Shown here in pieces: positions 8,447-18,255 of a stretch of DNA of 44,825 bases. The DNA is from Nitrospirales bacterium. Its GTDB lineage: Bacteria; Nitrospirota; Nitrospiria; Nitrospirales; UBA8639. Below the pieces are notes generated by a model that worked only from the letters and a program-made list of their open reading frames with translations, was not told the origin of the DNA and did not search any database. Position 1 is the first letter of the stretch. Every line of letters starts with the position of its first letter. The translations under genes were made by a program, and so were the position numbers. The stretch lies in NCBI GenBank assembly GCA_029261235.1, contig JAJDBS010000191.1:1-44825 (forward strand). The letters run 5' to 3'.

Positions 8447-11400
8447 ATGCCCAGACGGAATGATATCAAACGAATCTGCTTAATAGGGTCTGGCCCCATT
8501 GTCATCGGCCAAGGCTGCGAATTTGATTATTCAGGAGCACAGGCCTGCAAGTCTCTCAAAGAAGAAGGCTATGAAGTCGTGTTATTGAACAGTAATCCCG
8601 CGACCATTATGACTGATCCAGATCTTGCGGATCGAACCTACATTGAACCCATCACGGTGGAAGTCATTGAGCGAATTTTTGAACGAGATCGACCTGATGC
8701 ACTCTTGCCAACAATGGGTGGACAGACGGCTCTCAATGTCACGGTTGAATTGTTTCAACAAGGGATTTTGGAGAAATACGGCGTCACGCTTATTGGCGCG
8801 TCCTATGAATCCATTCAAAAGGCTGAAGATCGTGATTTGTTCAAGCAAGCCATAGAACGCATTGGCCTCAAGACGGCAGCAAGTGGATCGATACGTTCAC
8901 GAGCAGAAGCTCTAGAACTCGTTGAAGAGATCGGCTTTCCCGCCATTGTACGCCCCTCATTTACATTAGGTGGAGCAGGGGGAAACATCGCCTACAATCG
9001 TGAGGAGTTTGATCGTTACATTGATTGGGCATTGGTGAGCAGCCCTGTTGGCCAAGTTCTCGTTGAAAAGTCCCTGTTAGGTTGGAAAGAATATGAATTA
9101 GAAGTGATGCGGGACTCGAAAGACAATGTGGTCATTGTGTGTCCTATTGAAAATATTGATCCGATGGGTGTGCATACGGGTGATAGTCTCACCGTGGCAC
9201 CAGCGATGACGTTATCGGATAAAGAATATCAATATATGCGCAATGCCGCGATACGCATTATTCGTGAGATTGGTGTAGAGACAGGCGGTTCGAACATTCA
9301 ATTTGCGGTGAATCCTGACAACGGCGCACTCATTGTGATTGAAATGAATCCTCGTGTATCTCGCAGTTCAGCGTTGGCGTCGAAAGCCACAGGGTTTCCC
9401 ATTGCAAAAATTGCTGCAAAGTTAGCAGTAGGCTATACCCTTGATGAAATACCTAACGACATCACCCAAGTCACGAAAGCCTGCTTTGAACCGACTATAG
9501 ATTATGTTGTCGTGAAAATCCCACGCTTTACCTTTGAAAAATTTGAGGGGATTGATCGTACACTCACCACACATATGAAATCAGTTGGTGAAGCCATGGC
9601 CTTAGGTGGAACGTTTAAGGAAGCGTTACAGAAGGCCATTCGATCTCTAGAAACGGATCGAAATGGTCTAGTCTCTCTCCATGGACTCGATGGCAAACTG
9701 GCTACTGATGCGGTTCATCATCCAATCTTTGACACGATTCAAACGGCTCTTCGGATTCCAACGGCTGATCGATTGTGGTACATGGCTGATGCCTTCAGAG
9801 CGGGTATGTCTGTTGACGAACTCTATCAACTCACCAAAGTTGACTGTTGGTTTTTAGATGAAATATTGCAACTTGTGACATTTGAAGCCGAATGGGTCCG
9901 TGCGTGTCTGCCATATCTAGGAACTGGCTCGCGGCCAGAGACGTCAGTTGGTTTCCCTGATGGCTTGTTGCCTCGACTCATCGAAGCGAAAAAACTTGGC
10001 TTTTCTGACCAACGATTGGGTCAATTGATAGGACGTCACGAAGATTGGATTCGCCACGCACGGAAACACGCTGATGCTGACCCAGTCACGATCTTTAAAC
10101 GAGTCGATACCTGTGGCGGAGAATTCGAAGCTCACACACCCTATTTATATTCTTCATCAGGGACCAGCTGTGAAGCTCATCCCACTCAACAACGTAAAAT
10201 CATGATCTTAGGTGGCGGCCCCAATCGGATCGGGCAAGGGATTGAATTTGATTATTGTTGTGTTCATGCTGCCATGGCCTTGCGTGAAGAGGGCATCGAG
10301 ACCATCATGGTTAATTGTAATCCAGAAACGGTGAGCACAGATTATGATATTTCTGATCGATTATATTTTGAGCCGTTAACGAAAGAGGACGTGTTACGAA
10401 TCATCGAAACCGAGCAGCCGGAAAGTGTCGTTATACAATTTGGAGGACAGACGCCCCTTAAACTGGCCGTTCCATTGGCCGGTGAAGGCGTCAGGATTGT
10501 CGGCACCCAGCCTGATGCGATTGATCGCGCTGAAAATCGTGAGCGATTCAGTGATATGTTAACCACTTTAGGGCTGCAACAACCTCAGAACGGCTCTGCC
10601 CATTCGTCACATGAAGCCCATGTCATAGCCGTCAATATTGGCTATCCCGTTATGGTGCGTCCATCGTATGTGTTAGGTGGGCGGGCGATGCAAATTTTGT
10701 ATGATGGTGAATCACTCGATCGTTACCTTGAAAAAACATCGTTCGACTTGGGAACTCATCCATTGCTCATTGATGATTACATTGAAGATGCCATTGAGGT
10801 TGATGTCGATGCTATTGCTGACGGAACGGATGTCGTCGTAGCAGGAATTATGGAGCATGTGGAAATGGCCGGCATTCATTCTGGCGACTCTGCATGTTCA
10901 TTGCCTCCGCATTCCCTGCAGGGAAATATTATCGAGACCATTCGAGCGCAGACAACACTGTTAGCTCAAGAGCTCAAAGTCATTGGGTTAATGAACATTC
11001 AATATGCCGTGAAAGGGGATGAGGTCTACATCTTAGAAGTCAATCCTCGTGCATCTCGAACGGTGCCGTTTGTGAGTAAATCGATAGGCATTCCATTGGC
11101 TAAATTAGCCATGAAAGTGATGGCAGGGAAATCATTACGAGAATTAGGCTTCCTTGACGTACCACAATGCGGGCATATCGCCATCAAAGAAGCCGTGTTT
11201 CCATTCACAAAACTCGGTGTTTCCGATGTGCTGCTCGGACCAGAAATGCGTTCGACTGGTGAAGTGATGGGTATTGATCAAAGTTTCGGATGGGCGTTTG
11301 CGAAATCCCAAGCGGCAACAGGAATGGCACTGCCCTTGAGTGGCACAGCTTTGTTAAGCGTGAAAGATAGAGATAAATCCGCGGCTCTTGGGTTAGCTAA

Positions 11401-11743
11401 ATGTTTAGTGCCGCTTGGATTTTCCATTAAAGCCACAAAAGGGACAGCGGCGTTCCTTCAAGAAAATGGAGTAGCCGTAGAAGCCGTGAACAAGGTTAAA
11501 GAAGGACGCCCTCATATTGGAGATTTACTGAAAAACAACGATCTCGCCATGGTCATTAATACGGTAGGCGATAAATCTTCCCAAGAAGATTCAGCCTCGA
11601 TTCGAACGGCAGCCGTATTTAGCGGCATTCCCTATTTCACGACGATACAAGGCGCACAAGCCGCAGTCTTTGGCATTGAAGCCATGAAAAAAACGGCGAT
11701 GACTGTCAAAAGTATACAAGAATACCATCCTGGCCAATCGTAA
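8447..11743 (+). CDS. carB: Carbamoyl-phosphate synthase, large subunit
   Basis: 1098 residues, slightly longer than the typical 1070. It uses bicarbonate, two ATP and ammonia from CarA to make carbamoyl phosphate. Two homologous ATP-grasp halves are visible: [21 protein letters not shown] at the N-terminus and [20 protein letters not shown] near residue 585, each followed by its own NPETVSTD or NPATIMTD motif. The C-terminal methylglyoxal synthase-like domain, which binds allosteric effectors in the family, occupies about the last 150 residues. The extra length seems to lie around the junction of the halves. It is separated from carA by sppA and the M48 gene on the same strand, an unusual interruption. 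Confidence 0.98.
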   Translation: MPRRNDIKRICLIGSGPIVIGQGCEFDYSGAQACKSLKEEGYEVVLLNSNPATIMTDPDLADRTYIEPITVEVIERIFERDRPDALLPTMGGQTALNVTVELFQQGILEKYGVTLIGASYESIQKAEDRDLFKQAIERIGLKTAASGSIRSRAEALELVEEIGFPAIVRPSFTLGGAGGNIAYNREEFDRYIDWALVSSPVGQVLVEKSLLGWKEYELEVMRDSKDNVVIVCPIENIDPMGVHTGDSLTVAPAMTLSDKEYQYMRNAAIRIIREIGVETGGSNIQFAVNPDNGALIVIEMNPRVSRSSALASKATGFPIAKIAAKLAVGYTLDEIPNDITQVTKACFEPTIDYVVVKIPRFTFEKFEGIDRTLTTHMKSVGEAMALGGTFKEALQKAIRSLETDRNGLVSLHGLDGKLATDAVHHPIFDTIQTALRIPTADRLWYMADAFRAGMSVDELYQLTKVDCWFLDEILQLVTFEAEWVRACLPYLGTGSRPETSVGFPDGLLPRLIEAKKLGFSDQRLGQLIGRHEDWIRHARKHADADPVTIFKRVDTCGGEFEAHTPYLYSSSGTSCEAHPTQQRKIMILGGGPNRIGQGIEFDYCCVHAAMALREEGIETIMVNCNPETVSTDYDISDRLYFEPLTKEDVLRIIETEQPESVVIQFGGQTPLKLAVPLAGEGVRIVGTQPDAIDRAENRERFSDMLTTLGLQQPQNGSAHSSHEAHVIAVNIGYPVMVRPSYVLGGRAMQILYDGESLDRYLEKTSFDLGTHPLLIDDYIEDAIEVDVDAIADGTDVVVAGIMEHVEMAGIHSGDSACSLPPHSLQGNIIETIRAQTTLLAQELKVIGLMNIQYAVKGDEVYILEVNPRASRTVPFVSKSIGIPLAKLAMKVMAGKSLRELGFLDVPQCGHIAIKEAVFPFTKLGVSDVLLGPEMRSTGEVMGIDQSFGWAFAKSQAATGMALPLSGTALLSVKDRDKSAALGLAKCLVPLGFSIKATKGTAAFLQENGVAVEAVNKVKEGRPHIGDLLKNNDLAMVINTVGDKSSQEDSASIRTAAVFSGIPYFTTIQGAQAAVFGIEAMKKTAMTVKSIQEYHPGQS

Positions 11744-11807
11744 TATCTTTCTAAGAAGTCTTATTTACTTTTACCTCATTCAAGAATGTTAAGTGGAGTG
11801 GTTGATT

Positions 11808-12287
11808 ATGAACTTACCCATAACAAAAAAAGGTTATGAAGCCTTACAAGCCGAACTGACTCGTTTGAAACGGGAGGACCGTCCTAAAAATATTCAGGAC
11901 ATTACCGAAGCGCGAGAACATGGTGATTTAAAGGAAAATGCTGAATATAAAGCGGCGAAAGAACAGCAACAATTTCTTAGCACTCGAATGGCTGAATTGG
12001 AGCATAGACTTGGGAGTGCGCAGATTGTTGAAATAACAGCTGGAGAAAGTGCCACCGTGGTTTTTGGTGTCACCGTGGCCTTATTCAATATGGAAACTGA
12101 AGAAGAAAAACAGTACACCCTCGTCGGACAAGATGAAGCCGATTTGGAAAACGGGTCGATATCTGTTCAATCACCGATTGGTCGAGCATTAATTGGACAT
12201 CATGTTGGTGATATTGTCGAAGTTCATCGCCCAGCCGGAGTGATTGAATATGAAATTCAATCCATTTGCTTTAAGGAGAGTTCTTGA
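11808..12287 (+). CDS. greA: Transcription elongation factor GreA
   Basis: 159 residues from ATG 11808, the normal GreA length; an upstream in-frame GTG at 11793 would overlap the ribosome binding site GGAG at 11795-11798 and is rejected. GreA enters the RNA polymerase secondary channel and stimulates cleavage of backtracked RNA. The N-terminal coiled coil carries the acidic tip pattern AREHGDLKENAEYKAAKE, and the C-terminal FKBP-like domain ends with the SPIGRALIGHHVGDIVEV segment typical of the family. It follows carB after 64 bases and overlaps the next gene by one base. Confidence 0.97.
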   Translation: MNLPITKKGYEALQAELTRLKREDRPKNIQDITEAREHGDLKENAEYKAAKEQQQFLSTRMAELEHRLGSAQIVEITAGESATVVFGVTVALFNMETEEEKQYTLVGQDEADLENGSISVQSPIGRALIGHHVGDIVEVHRPAGVIEYEIQSICFKESS

Positions 12288-13087
12288 TGCCTTCAGCTAT
12301 TTCATTGGTCACCCTGCTCACAGATTTTGGAGAGACAGATTATTTTGTTCCCAGTATGAAGGGGGTGATATTAGGTATTAATCCTCAAGCACGCATTCTC
12401 GATCTCACGCATCGTATTCCAGCCCATGGCATTGAACAGGCGGCATTTTTCTTGAAATCGTGTTATGAATATTACCCAGACGGAACAGTGCATGTCGTTG
12501 TCGTTGATCCAGATGTCGGAAGTGATCGGCGAGCACTGTTGGTATCTACAGCACGATATTTCTTTATTGCGCCAGATAATGGTGTGTTGAGTTATATCTT
12601 CAAAGAAGAGGCATCTGTAGAAGTTCGAGCGATTGAGAATAAACAATACCGTTTGGATTCAGCTGGTGCGACCTTTGATGGCCGAGATGTGTTTGCCCCA
12701 TCTGCTGCTTGGTTAGCGAAGGGACAAATGCCCGGCTCCTACGGACGGCTGATCCATGATTTTGTCACGCTTCCGGATGATTCCCCAAAAATGAATGAAG
12801 ACGTGCTCCAAGGGCGGATTATGTACATTGATCATTTCGGAAACGCGATCACCAACATCACGCCTGAAGATATGGAAACATTTCGATCAGTTACCAAACA
12901 AAATAGTGCAGGACTCAAAGTTGGAGAGATGACGATTAAAGGGCTGAAAACGTACTATGGTGAAGGCGCGACAGGTCTTCCTGAAATTTTGATCAACAGT
13001 AACGGACACCTTGAGATTTTTGTGAAGCAAGGTCGAGCCGTGGATCGTTGCGACTTAGAGGTGGGACAAAGGGTCGATCTCATTTAA
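12287..13087 (+). CDS. SAM hydroxide adenosyltransferase (DUF62 / SAM-dependent halogenase family)
   Basis: 266 residues from ATG 12287, which overlaps the greA stop by one base (TGATG) and has AAGGAGAG about 8 bases upstream; the TTG at 12284 is a poorer start. Family members split S-adenosylmethionine into adenosine and methionine with water, while relatives use chloride or fluoride. VTLLTDFGETDYFV, VVVDPDVGSDRRALL, IAPDNGVLSYIF and TFDGRDVFAP are the family signatures. The Asp and Arg of the known Asp-Arg-His triad fit Asp74 and Arg81. The position where I expect the His, in a motif usually seen as FHGRD, is Asp131 here. No halogenase-specific loop is obvious, so hydrolysis is the likelier reaction. 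Confidence 0.9.
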   Translation: MPSAISLVTLLTDFGETDYFVPSMKGVILGINPQARILDLTHRIPAHGIEQAAFFLKSCYEYYPDGTVHVVVVDPDVGSDRRALLVSTARYFFIAPDNGVLSYIFKEEASVEVRAIENKQYRLDSAGATFDGRDVFAPSAAWLAKGQMPGSYGRLIHDFVTLPDDSPKMNEDVLQGRIMYIDHFGNAITNITPEDMETFRSVTKQNSAGLKVGEMTIKGLKTYYGEGATGLPEILINSNGHLEIFVKQGRAVDRCDLEVGQRVDLI

Positions 13088-13139
13088 GGTTTTTTATTGC
13101 GGGCAGGGCTGTGACGTGGGCTCGGAACAATCAAGAATT

Positions 13140-14537
13140 TCAGATCTGCTCTTCTGTCTGAGTTGAGGTACGGACGACAGAAATAGCGACTTTGAGAATA
13201 TCGACCATCTGCTGTAATTCCTGTAATGTCGCTGAAAGAGGCGGCATGAGAATCATGGTATTTCCGATTGGGCGGATGAGAAGCCCTAATGCCCTCGCGG
13301 CCAAACCGACGCGATGGCCAATGCGATCAGTTATTGGAAAAGGTTCCTTAGTGCATTGATTCAACACTAATTCAATGCCCACCATGTATCCGCATTGACG
13401 GATATCGCCAACCCAAGGATCCGCAGTAAGTTTTTTGAGGAACGCAGAAAGCTTCGGTGCTCGGCGTTGGACTTTTGCTAAGGTTCGTTCAGTTTTGAAA
13501 ATGGCAAGATTGGCCAAAGCGGCAGCACAACCTAAGGGGTTTCCCGTGTAACTATGGCCATGCAAGAACGTTTTTCCTTCATGAGGTTTACCTAAAAATG
13601 CTGAATAGATTTCTTTGGTGGTCAACGTTGCCGCCAGGGGAAGATAGCCACCAGTCATGCCTTTGGCCACAGCCATAATATCTGGAGTGACCCCTTCATG
13701 CTCACACGCAAACATTCGACCGGTACGCCCAAAGCCCGTAGCCACTTCATCGGCAATCAACAAAACATGATAGTGCTGACAGAGCTCATGCACACGCTTA
13801 AGATATCCTGGAGGTGAGGGAATCAGTCCGGCGACACCCTGGACCATCGGTTCGACAATGATCCCAGCAATGACTCTATGCTTTTTTTTGAGAAGTGTTT
13901 CTATAGGATCAGCACAAGCCATCTGACATGATGGAAATTGTAAATCGAGTGGACAACGGTAACAGAATGGCGCATGAACAGTATGATGGTCAGGAACAAG
14001 AAGGGAAGAGAATGGTTTTCGAAATGATTCGATACCACTCAGACTCATCCCTCCAACCGTATCACCATGATAGGCCAAGCCAAGATGGATGAACTGGGTT
14101 TTTCGAGGTTTCGGTGAAGAACATTGCTGCCAATATTGGATAGCCATTTTGAGGGCCACCTCGACAGCCGTCGATCCATTATCTGAAAAAAAGACTTTTT
14201 CAAGACCTTTTGGCGCTAACTGAACGAGGGCTTTCGCCAATTGAATAGCCGAAGGATGCGACAATCCAAGGAACGTCGTATGGGCTATTTTGGTGAGCTG
14301 GTGGCGAATGGCGCTATCGATGGTTGGGTGTTGATGTCCGTGAATGTTGACCCAAATGGATGCGGTCCCATCTAAATAGGCATAGCCTTCGAGATCGTAG
14401 ACGAACGTCCCTTCACCCCGATCAATAATAAGCGGGGGTTGTTGTTCCCATTCCCGCATTTGTGTAAAAGGATGCCAGACATACTTGCGAGCGTCTTTGT
14501 CCAATTGTTTGATGGATCGGGCTGATTGTTTCGGCAT
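13140..14537 (-). CDS. bioA: Adenosylmethionine-8-amino-7-oxononanoate aminotransferase
   Basis: 465 residues, slightly longer than the usual 430. A PLP enzyme of biotin synthesis that moves an amino group from S-adenosylmethionine to KAPA, giving DAPA. The N-terminal VWHPFTQMREW is the hallmark of BioA; HGHQHPTID, the substrate and cofactor segment LAYHGDTVGGMS, and the PLP-lysine segment MAVAKGMTGGYLPL are all present. It reads against the flanking runs: convergent with the SAM hydroxide adenosyltransferase gene (52 bases) and divergent from lepA (78 bases). No other bio genes are in the window. The start ATG at 14537 lies only about 6 bases from the predicted transcription start. Confidence 0.96.
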   Translation of the reverse strand: MPKQSARSIKQLDKDARKYVWHPFTQMREWEQQPPLIIDRGEGTFVYDLEGYAYLDGTASIWVNIHGHQHPTIDSAIRHQLTKIAHTTFLGLSHPSAIQLAKALVQLAPKGLEKVFFSDNGSTAVEVALKMAIQYWQQCSSPKPRKTQFIHLGLAYHGDTVGGMSLSGIESFRKPFSSLLVPDHHTVHAPFCYRCPLDLQFPSCQMACADPIETLLKKKHRVIAGIIVEPMVQGVAGLIPSPPGYLKRVHELCQHYHVLLIADEVATGFGRTGRMFACEHEGVTPDIMAVAKGMTGGYLPLAATLTTKEIYSAFLGKPHEGKTFLHGHSYTGNPLGCAAALANLAIFKTERTLAKVQRRAPKLSAFLKKLTADPWVGDIRQCGYMVGIELVLNQCTKEPFPITDRIGHRVGLAARALGLLIRPIGNTMILMPPLSATLQELQQMVDILKVAISVVRTSTQTEEQI

Positions 14538-14549
14538 ATTGTTCGAGTG

Positions 14550-14579
14550 ATTCTAGAGAAATCTGATAAATTTTGACAA
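14550..14579 (-). promoter_or_regulatory. bioA promoter, overlapping the lepA promoter
   Basis: Read on the - strand, TTGTCA (14579-14574) and TAGAAT (14555-14550) are separated by 18 bases, one mismatch in each box. The expected start point near 14543 leaves a leader of only about 6 bases before the bioA ATG at 14537. I saw no clear BirA-type operator. Confidence 0.6.
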
Positions 14580-14601
14580 CCTTTTAGCGCCTCACTACAA
14601 T
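14573..14601 (+). promoter_or_regulatory. lepA promoter, near-leaderless message
   Basis: TTGACA at 14573-14578 is perfect and TACAAT at 14596-14601 has one mismatch, with a 17-base spacer. The start point should fall near 14608, about 8 bases before the lepA ATG at 14616. There is an in-frame stop at 14604-14606, so no earlier lepA start is possible. The -35 box overlaps the bioA -35 box on the other strand. Confidence 0.75.
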
Positions 14602-14615
14602 CATGAACACGACGA

Positions 14616-16430
14616 ATGCGTAAGACCTTCCCGCAAACCCACATCCGAAATTTCTCGATTATTGCTCACATTGACCACGGCAAATCAACATTGGCCGATC
14701 GGTTTTTGGAAATAACCGGAGCCGTCACTCAACGTGAAGCTCGTGCCCAATATCTGGATGATATGGATTTAGAGCGTGAACGTGGAATTACCATAAAAGC
14801 CCATGCCGTGACCACACAATTTACCAGCTCAAAAGGGGAGACCTATCTCTTTAATTTAATTGATACACCTGGTCATGTCGATTTTGCCTATGAGGTTTCT
14901 CGGAGTCTTGCAGCTTGTGAAGGCGCATTGTTATTGATTGATGCCACTCAAGGTGTTGAAGCACAAACTATTGCCAACGCCTACTTAGCCATTGCCAATG
15001 ACTTAGTCATTATTCCCGTCATCAATAAAATTGATTTGGCGAGCGCGGATGTGGAAGGCGTGAAAACGCAAATTCGTGATGTCTTAGGTCTTACTGAACA
15101 TGAAGCATTTCTGGTCAGCGCGAAAGATGGGCGCGGAGTTCAAGAGGTCCTTGAAGGTGTCGTGGATATTATGCCCGCACCAACTGGCTCACCTGATGAA
15201 CCGTTAAAGGCCTTAATTTTTGACTCATGGTTTGATAATTATCAAGGTGCCATTGTGCTGTTGCGTGTGATGGATGGAACGATCCGTAAGAATATGATGA
15301 TTAAAATGATGTCATCAGGGCGTGAATTTGAAGTGCTTGAAGTTGGATCGTTTTCTCCAAAAAGAACAAAAGTCTCAGAATTAGGGCCTGGGGAAGTTGG
15401 CTATATTTGTGCGGGAATGAAAGAACTCTCAGACACAAAAATTGGCGATACCATTACCGATCCTAAGCGCCCCACCTCCGAACCATTACCAGGCTATCAG
15501 GAGGTGAAGCCTGTGGTTTTTTGCGGACTGTACACCACAGATAATGACAAGTTCGAGGACCTTCGGGATTCCCTAGAAAAGTTGCAGCTCAACGACTCCT
15601 CATTTATCTACGAACCGGAAACCTCTCTGGCGTTGGGCTTCGGCTTTCGATGTGGCTTTCTGGGTATGTTGCACATGGAAATTATTCGAGAGCGCTTAGA
15701 ACGAGAATATTCACTTGACCTCATTAGTACGGCACCAACCGTCGTCTATCGCGTGCATTCCATAAAGGGTGAGGTCATTGATATCGATAATCCCTCCAAA
15801 CTCCCTGACCCCTCTCACATTGAACGCATAGAAGAGCCCTTCATTAAAGCGACAATCATTGTCCCTGAATCGTATATTGGCAATATTCTTAAACTCTGTC
15901 AGGAACGTCGAGGGATCCAAGTCTCGTTAACGTATTTAGATCCCACTCGAGCCATGCTGACGTATGAGCTACCATTAAATGAAATTGTGCTAGACTTCTA
16001 TGATCGCTTGAAATCACGCACTCAAGGGTATGCCTCCTTGGATTATGAATTACTTGGTTATCGTACGGCTGAATTGGAAAAACTTGATCTGTTGCTGAAT
16101 GGAGAAACCGTTGATGCGTTGTCGATGATCGCTCATAAGGACAAAGTCGTGACTCGTGGACGGCAATTAGCTGAAAAAATGAAAGAACTGATACCGAAAC
16201 AAATGTTTGAAATTGCCATACAAGCGGCCATAGGGAAACGAGTGATTGCCAGAGAAACGATTGGAGCCATCAAGAAAAATGTGACGGCCAAATGTTATGG
16301 TGGAGATATATCCCGAAAACGTAAATTATGGGATAAGCAGAAAGAAGGAAAAAAACGTATGAAACAGATCGGTCGAGTGGAAGTCCCTCAAGAAGCCTTT
16401 CTTGCCATCCTCAAAACCGATCCGACTTAA
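14616..16430 (+). CDS. lepA: Elongation factor 4 (back-translocating GTPase)
   Basis: 604 residues, the standard length. A ribosome-associated GTPase important under stress and for 30S assembly. The G1 loop is [13 protein letters not shown], switch [14 protein letters not shown], and NKIDLAS is G4, followed by the EF4-specific C-terminal domain with the basic tail [23 protein letters not shown] (given here as a description of about 570-590). The start at ATG 14616 is the only one possible between an in-frame stop at 14604 and the G1 motif. No Shine-Dalgarno site fits, in line with the very short leader. lepB begins 7 bases after the stop. Confidence 0.98.
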   Translation: MRKTFPQTHIRNFSIIAHIDHGKSTLADRFLEITGAVTQREARAQYLDDMDLERERGITIKAHAVTTQFTSSKGETYLFNLIDTPGHVDFAYEVSRSLAACEGALLLIDATQGVEAQTIANAYLAIANDLVIIPVINKIDLASADVEGVKTQIRDVLGLTEHEAFLVSAKDGRGVQEVLEGVVDIMPAPTGSPDEPLKALIFDSWFDNYQGAIVLLRVMDGTIRKNMMIKMMSSGREFEVLEVGSFSPKRTKVSELGPGEVGYICAGMKELSDTKIGDTITDPKRPTSEPLPGYQEVKPVVFCGLYTTDNDKFEDLRDSLEKLQLNDSSFIYEPETSLALGFGFRCGFLGMLHMEIIRERLEREYSLDLISTAPTVVYRVHSIKGEVIDIDNPSKLPDPSHIERIEEPFIKATIIVPESYIGNILKLCQERRGIQVSLTYLDPTRAMLTYELPLNEIVLDFYDRLKSRTQGYASLDYELLGYRTAELEKLDLLLNGETVDALSMIAHKDKVVTRGRQLAEKMKELIPKQMFEIAIQAAIGKRVIARETIGAIKKNVTAKCYGGDISRKRKLWDKQKEGKKRMKQIGRVEVPQEAFLAILKTDPT

Positions 16431-16437
16431 GCGACTG

Positions 16438-17190
16438 ATGTCCACACAAGACTCACAGCCGACAGAACCATCAGAGGCGAACCTTGAGAAGCCCGTGCCC
16501 AATTCTCCAGAAAAATCTGACGACAGTCCTTCGACCAAATCCATTATTCGGGAATATGCCGAAGCGCTAATCATTGCGATTATCTTAGCCCTGACGATCC
16601 GTGTGTTCGTGGTGCAAGCATTCAAAATCCCCTCCGGCTCCATGATTCCCACATTGCAGATTGGCGATCATATTCTCGTGTCGAAGCTTGCCTATGGATT
16701 TCAATTACCGAAAGACTGTGAATTTCAATTAGCCTTTCCACCAGCCACTTGTTTTTCCTCCACGGTGCTCATGAATTTTTCGTCCCCTGAGCGTGGAGAT
16801 GTCATCGTGTTCAGATATCCTGATGATGAAAAGAAAGATTTCATTAAACGGCTGATTGGCACGCCTGGCGATGTCATTGAAATTCGCAACAAAAAGGTTT
16901 TCGTCAATGGAGAAGAATTTATCGATAAAGACTTTACGCAAAGGGTTGACCCAGGAATCATTGATGGCCGCATCAATCCTCGAGATAATATCGGGCCATT
17001 AACGGTCCCACCAGAATCCTATTTTGTCATGGGTGATAATCGCGATCAAAGCCTTGATAGTCGATTTTGGGGTTTTGTGAAAATGAATAAAATTAAAGGC
17101 CGTGCCTTCTTGGTCTACTGGTCATGGAAAGGCCACGGCTCTTGGACCGATTGGGTTCGCTGGAATCGAATTGGCAAAAGTATCGATTAA
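16438..17190 (+). CDS. lepB: Signal peptidase I
   Basis: 250 residues from ATG 16438, 7 bases after the lepA stop; the longer frame from 16402 would overlap lepA by 29 bases and is less likely. It cuts signal peptides from exported proteins on the outer face of the inner membrane. One membrane helix (about 43-62) is followed by FKIPSGSMIPTL with catalytic Ser68, DFIKRLIGTPGD with the base Lys137, and GDNRDQSLDSRFWGFV. A Pro- and Ser-rich cytoplasmic tail of about 35 residues precedes the helix. An insert between the Ser and Lys motifs carries two Cys (94 and 105) that could form a disulfide. lepA-lepB pairing is widespread. Confidence 0.97.
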   Translation: MSTQDSQPTEPSEANLEKPVPNSPEKSDDSPSTKSIIREYAEALIIAIILALTIRVFVVQAFKIPSGSMIPTLQIGDHILVSKLAYGFQLPKDCEFQLAFPPATCFSSTVLMNFSSPERGDVIVFRYPDDEKKDFIKRLIGTPGDVIEIRNKKVFVNGEEFIDKDFTQRVDPGIIDGRINPRDNIGPLTVPPESYFVMGDNRDQSLDSRFWGFVKMNKIKGRAFLVYWSWKGHGSWTDWVRWNRIGKSID

Positions 17191-17241
17191 GAAGTACTGT
17201 CGTCCTGATCTACCTGTTCTTTTTCTTGATTGTGCGCTCGC

Positions 17242-18255
17242 ATGAAAACCCCTTTACCTGTCCCAGCCATTTCATCTCGGAAACTTAAAGCCTACCTTTC
17301 TCGCTTCTCCCACACTAAGATTCTCGTCCTCGGTGATCTCATCCTCGATCATTATATTTGGGGCACAGTGAATAGAGTCTCGCCTGAAGCACCAGTGCCC
17401 GTGGTGCATGTGAATTCCGAATCGTATCGGATGGGGGGAGCCGCAAATGTCTATCATAATATTGCCACATTAGGTGGTCAGGTTGAACTGTGTGGCGTGA
17501 TTGGTGATGACCCATATGGGAAAAACCTATTGAAAGACATTCACGGCATTTCTAAACAGCGAACAGGAATTTTCATTGATCGTAGTCGCCCCACCATTAA
17601 GAAGACTAGAGTGATTGCCCACAATCAACAAATTGTTCGATATGATGTTGAACAACGGGAGAAGATCGCCAGCGCTATTGAACGAAAAATTATTCGGCAT
17701 GTTGATTCGCGCCTTCCAGATCTTTCCTGCATTGTGATTTCAGATTATGCCAAAGGTCTTATTACAGAAGAGCTGATGAATCATATCAAAGAGCAAGCCG
17801 CTCACTACGGAGTGCCCATCATTGTCGACCCAAAAGTCGAACATATGTCTTACTATGCTGGGGTGACGATCATCACACCGAATTACCTTGAAGCCAAACA
17901 AGGAGCAGGCTTTCTTTCGAGTCAACAAATCCCTATACAACAAATCGGCGGTGCCCTTCAACAAGGCTTGGACTGTCAAGCCGTTGTGGTGACCAGAGGA
18001 GAAGAGGGGATGAGCATTTTTGAGAAAGATGGCCGCTCGTGGTCCATCCCTGCTGTTGCTCGACAAGTGTATGATGTCACTGGCGCAGGGGATACCGTTG
18101 TCAGCACCTTAGCCTTGGCCTTAAGCGCGAAGGCGTCAATTGCTGATGCGGCAGTCATCGCAAATCAAGCTGCAGGAATTGTCGTGGGCATGGTCGGGAC
18201 GGCCACGGTGACACAAGCTCAACTTCAACAGGTCTTTGCACATGACATCACCTGA
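17242..18255 (+). CDS. rfaE1: D-glycero-beta-D-manno-heptose-7-phosphate kinase (RfaE domain I only)
   Basis: 337 residues from ATG 17242; an upstream in-frame TTG at 17230 has no site to support it. A PfkB/ribokinase-fold kinase that phosphorylates heptose-7-phosphate at C1 in ADP-heptose synthesis for the LPS inner core. ILVLGDLILDHYIWG and NRVSPEAPVPVV are typical of the family, and DVTGAGDTVVSTLALAL carries the catalytic Asp. The protein stops before the nucleotidyltransferase domain found in fused HldE enzymes, so domain II must be encoded elsewhere. kdsB overlaps or abuts its end, placing heptose and Kdo genes together. Confidence 0.93.
   Translation: MKTPLPVPAISSRKLKAYLSRFSHTKILVLGDLILDHYIWGTVNRVSPEAPVPVVHVNSESYRMGGAANVYHNIATLGGQVELCGVIGDDPYGKNLLKDIHGISKQRTGIFIDRSRPTIKKTRVIAHNQQIVRYDVEQREKIASAIERKIIRHVDSRLPDLSCIVISDYAKGLITEELMNHIKEQAAHYGVPIIVDPKVEHMSYYAGVTIITPNYLEAKQGAGFLSSQQIPIQQIGGALQQGLDCQAVVVTRGEEGMSIFEKDGRSWSIPAVARQVYDVTGAGDTVVSTLALALSAKASIADAAVIANQAAGIVVGMVGTATVTQAQLQQVFAHDIT

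Noticed and set aside
13088..13139. Bidirectional terminator between the DUF62 gene and bioA.
   Set aside because: A T-run is present (13091-13096), but I found no pairing arms beside it.
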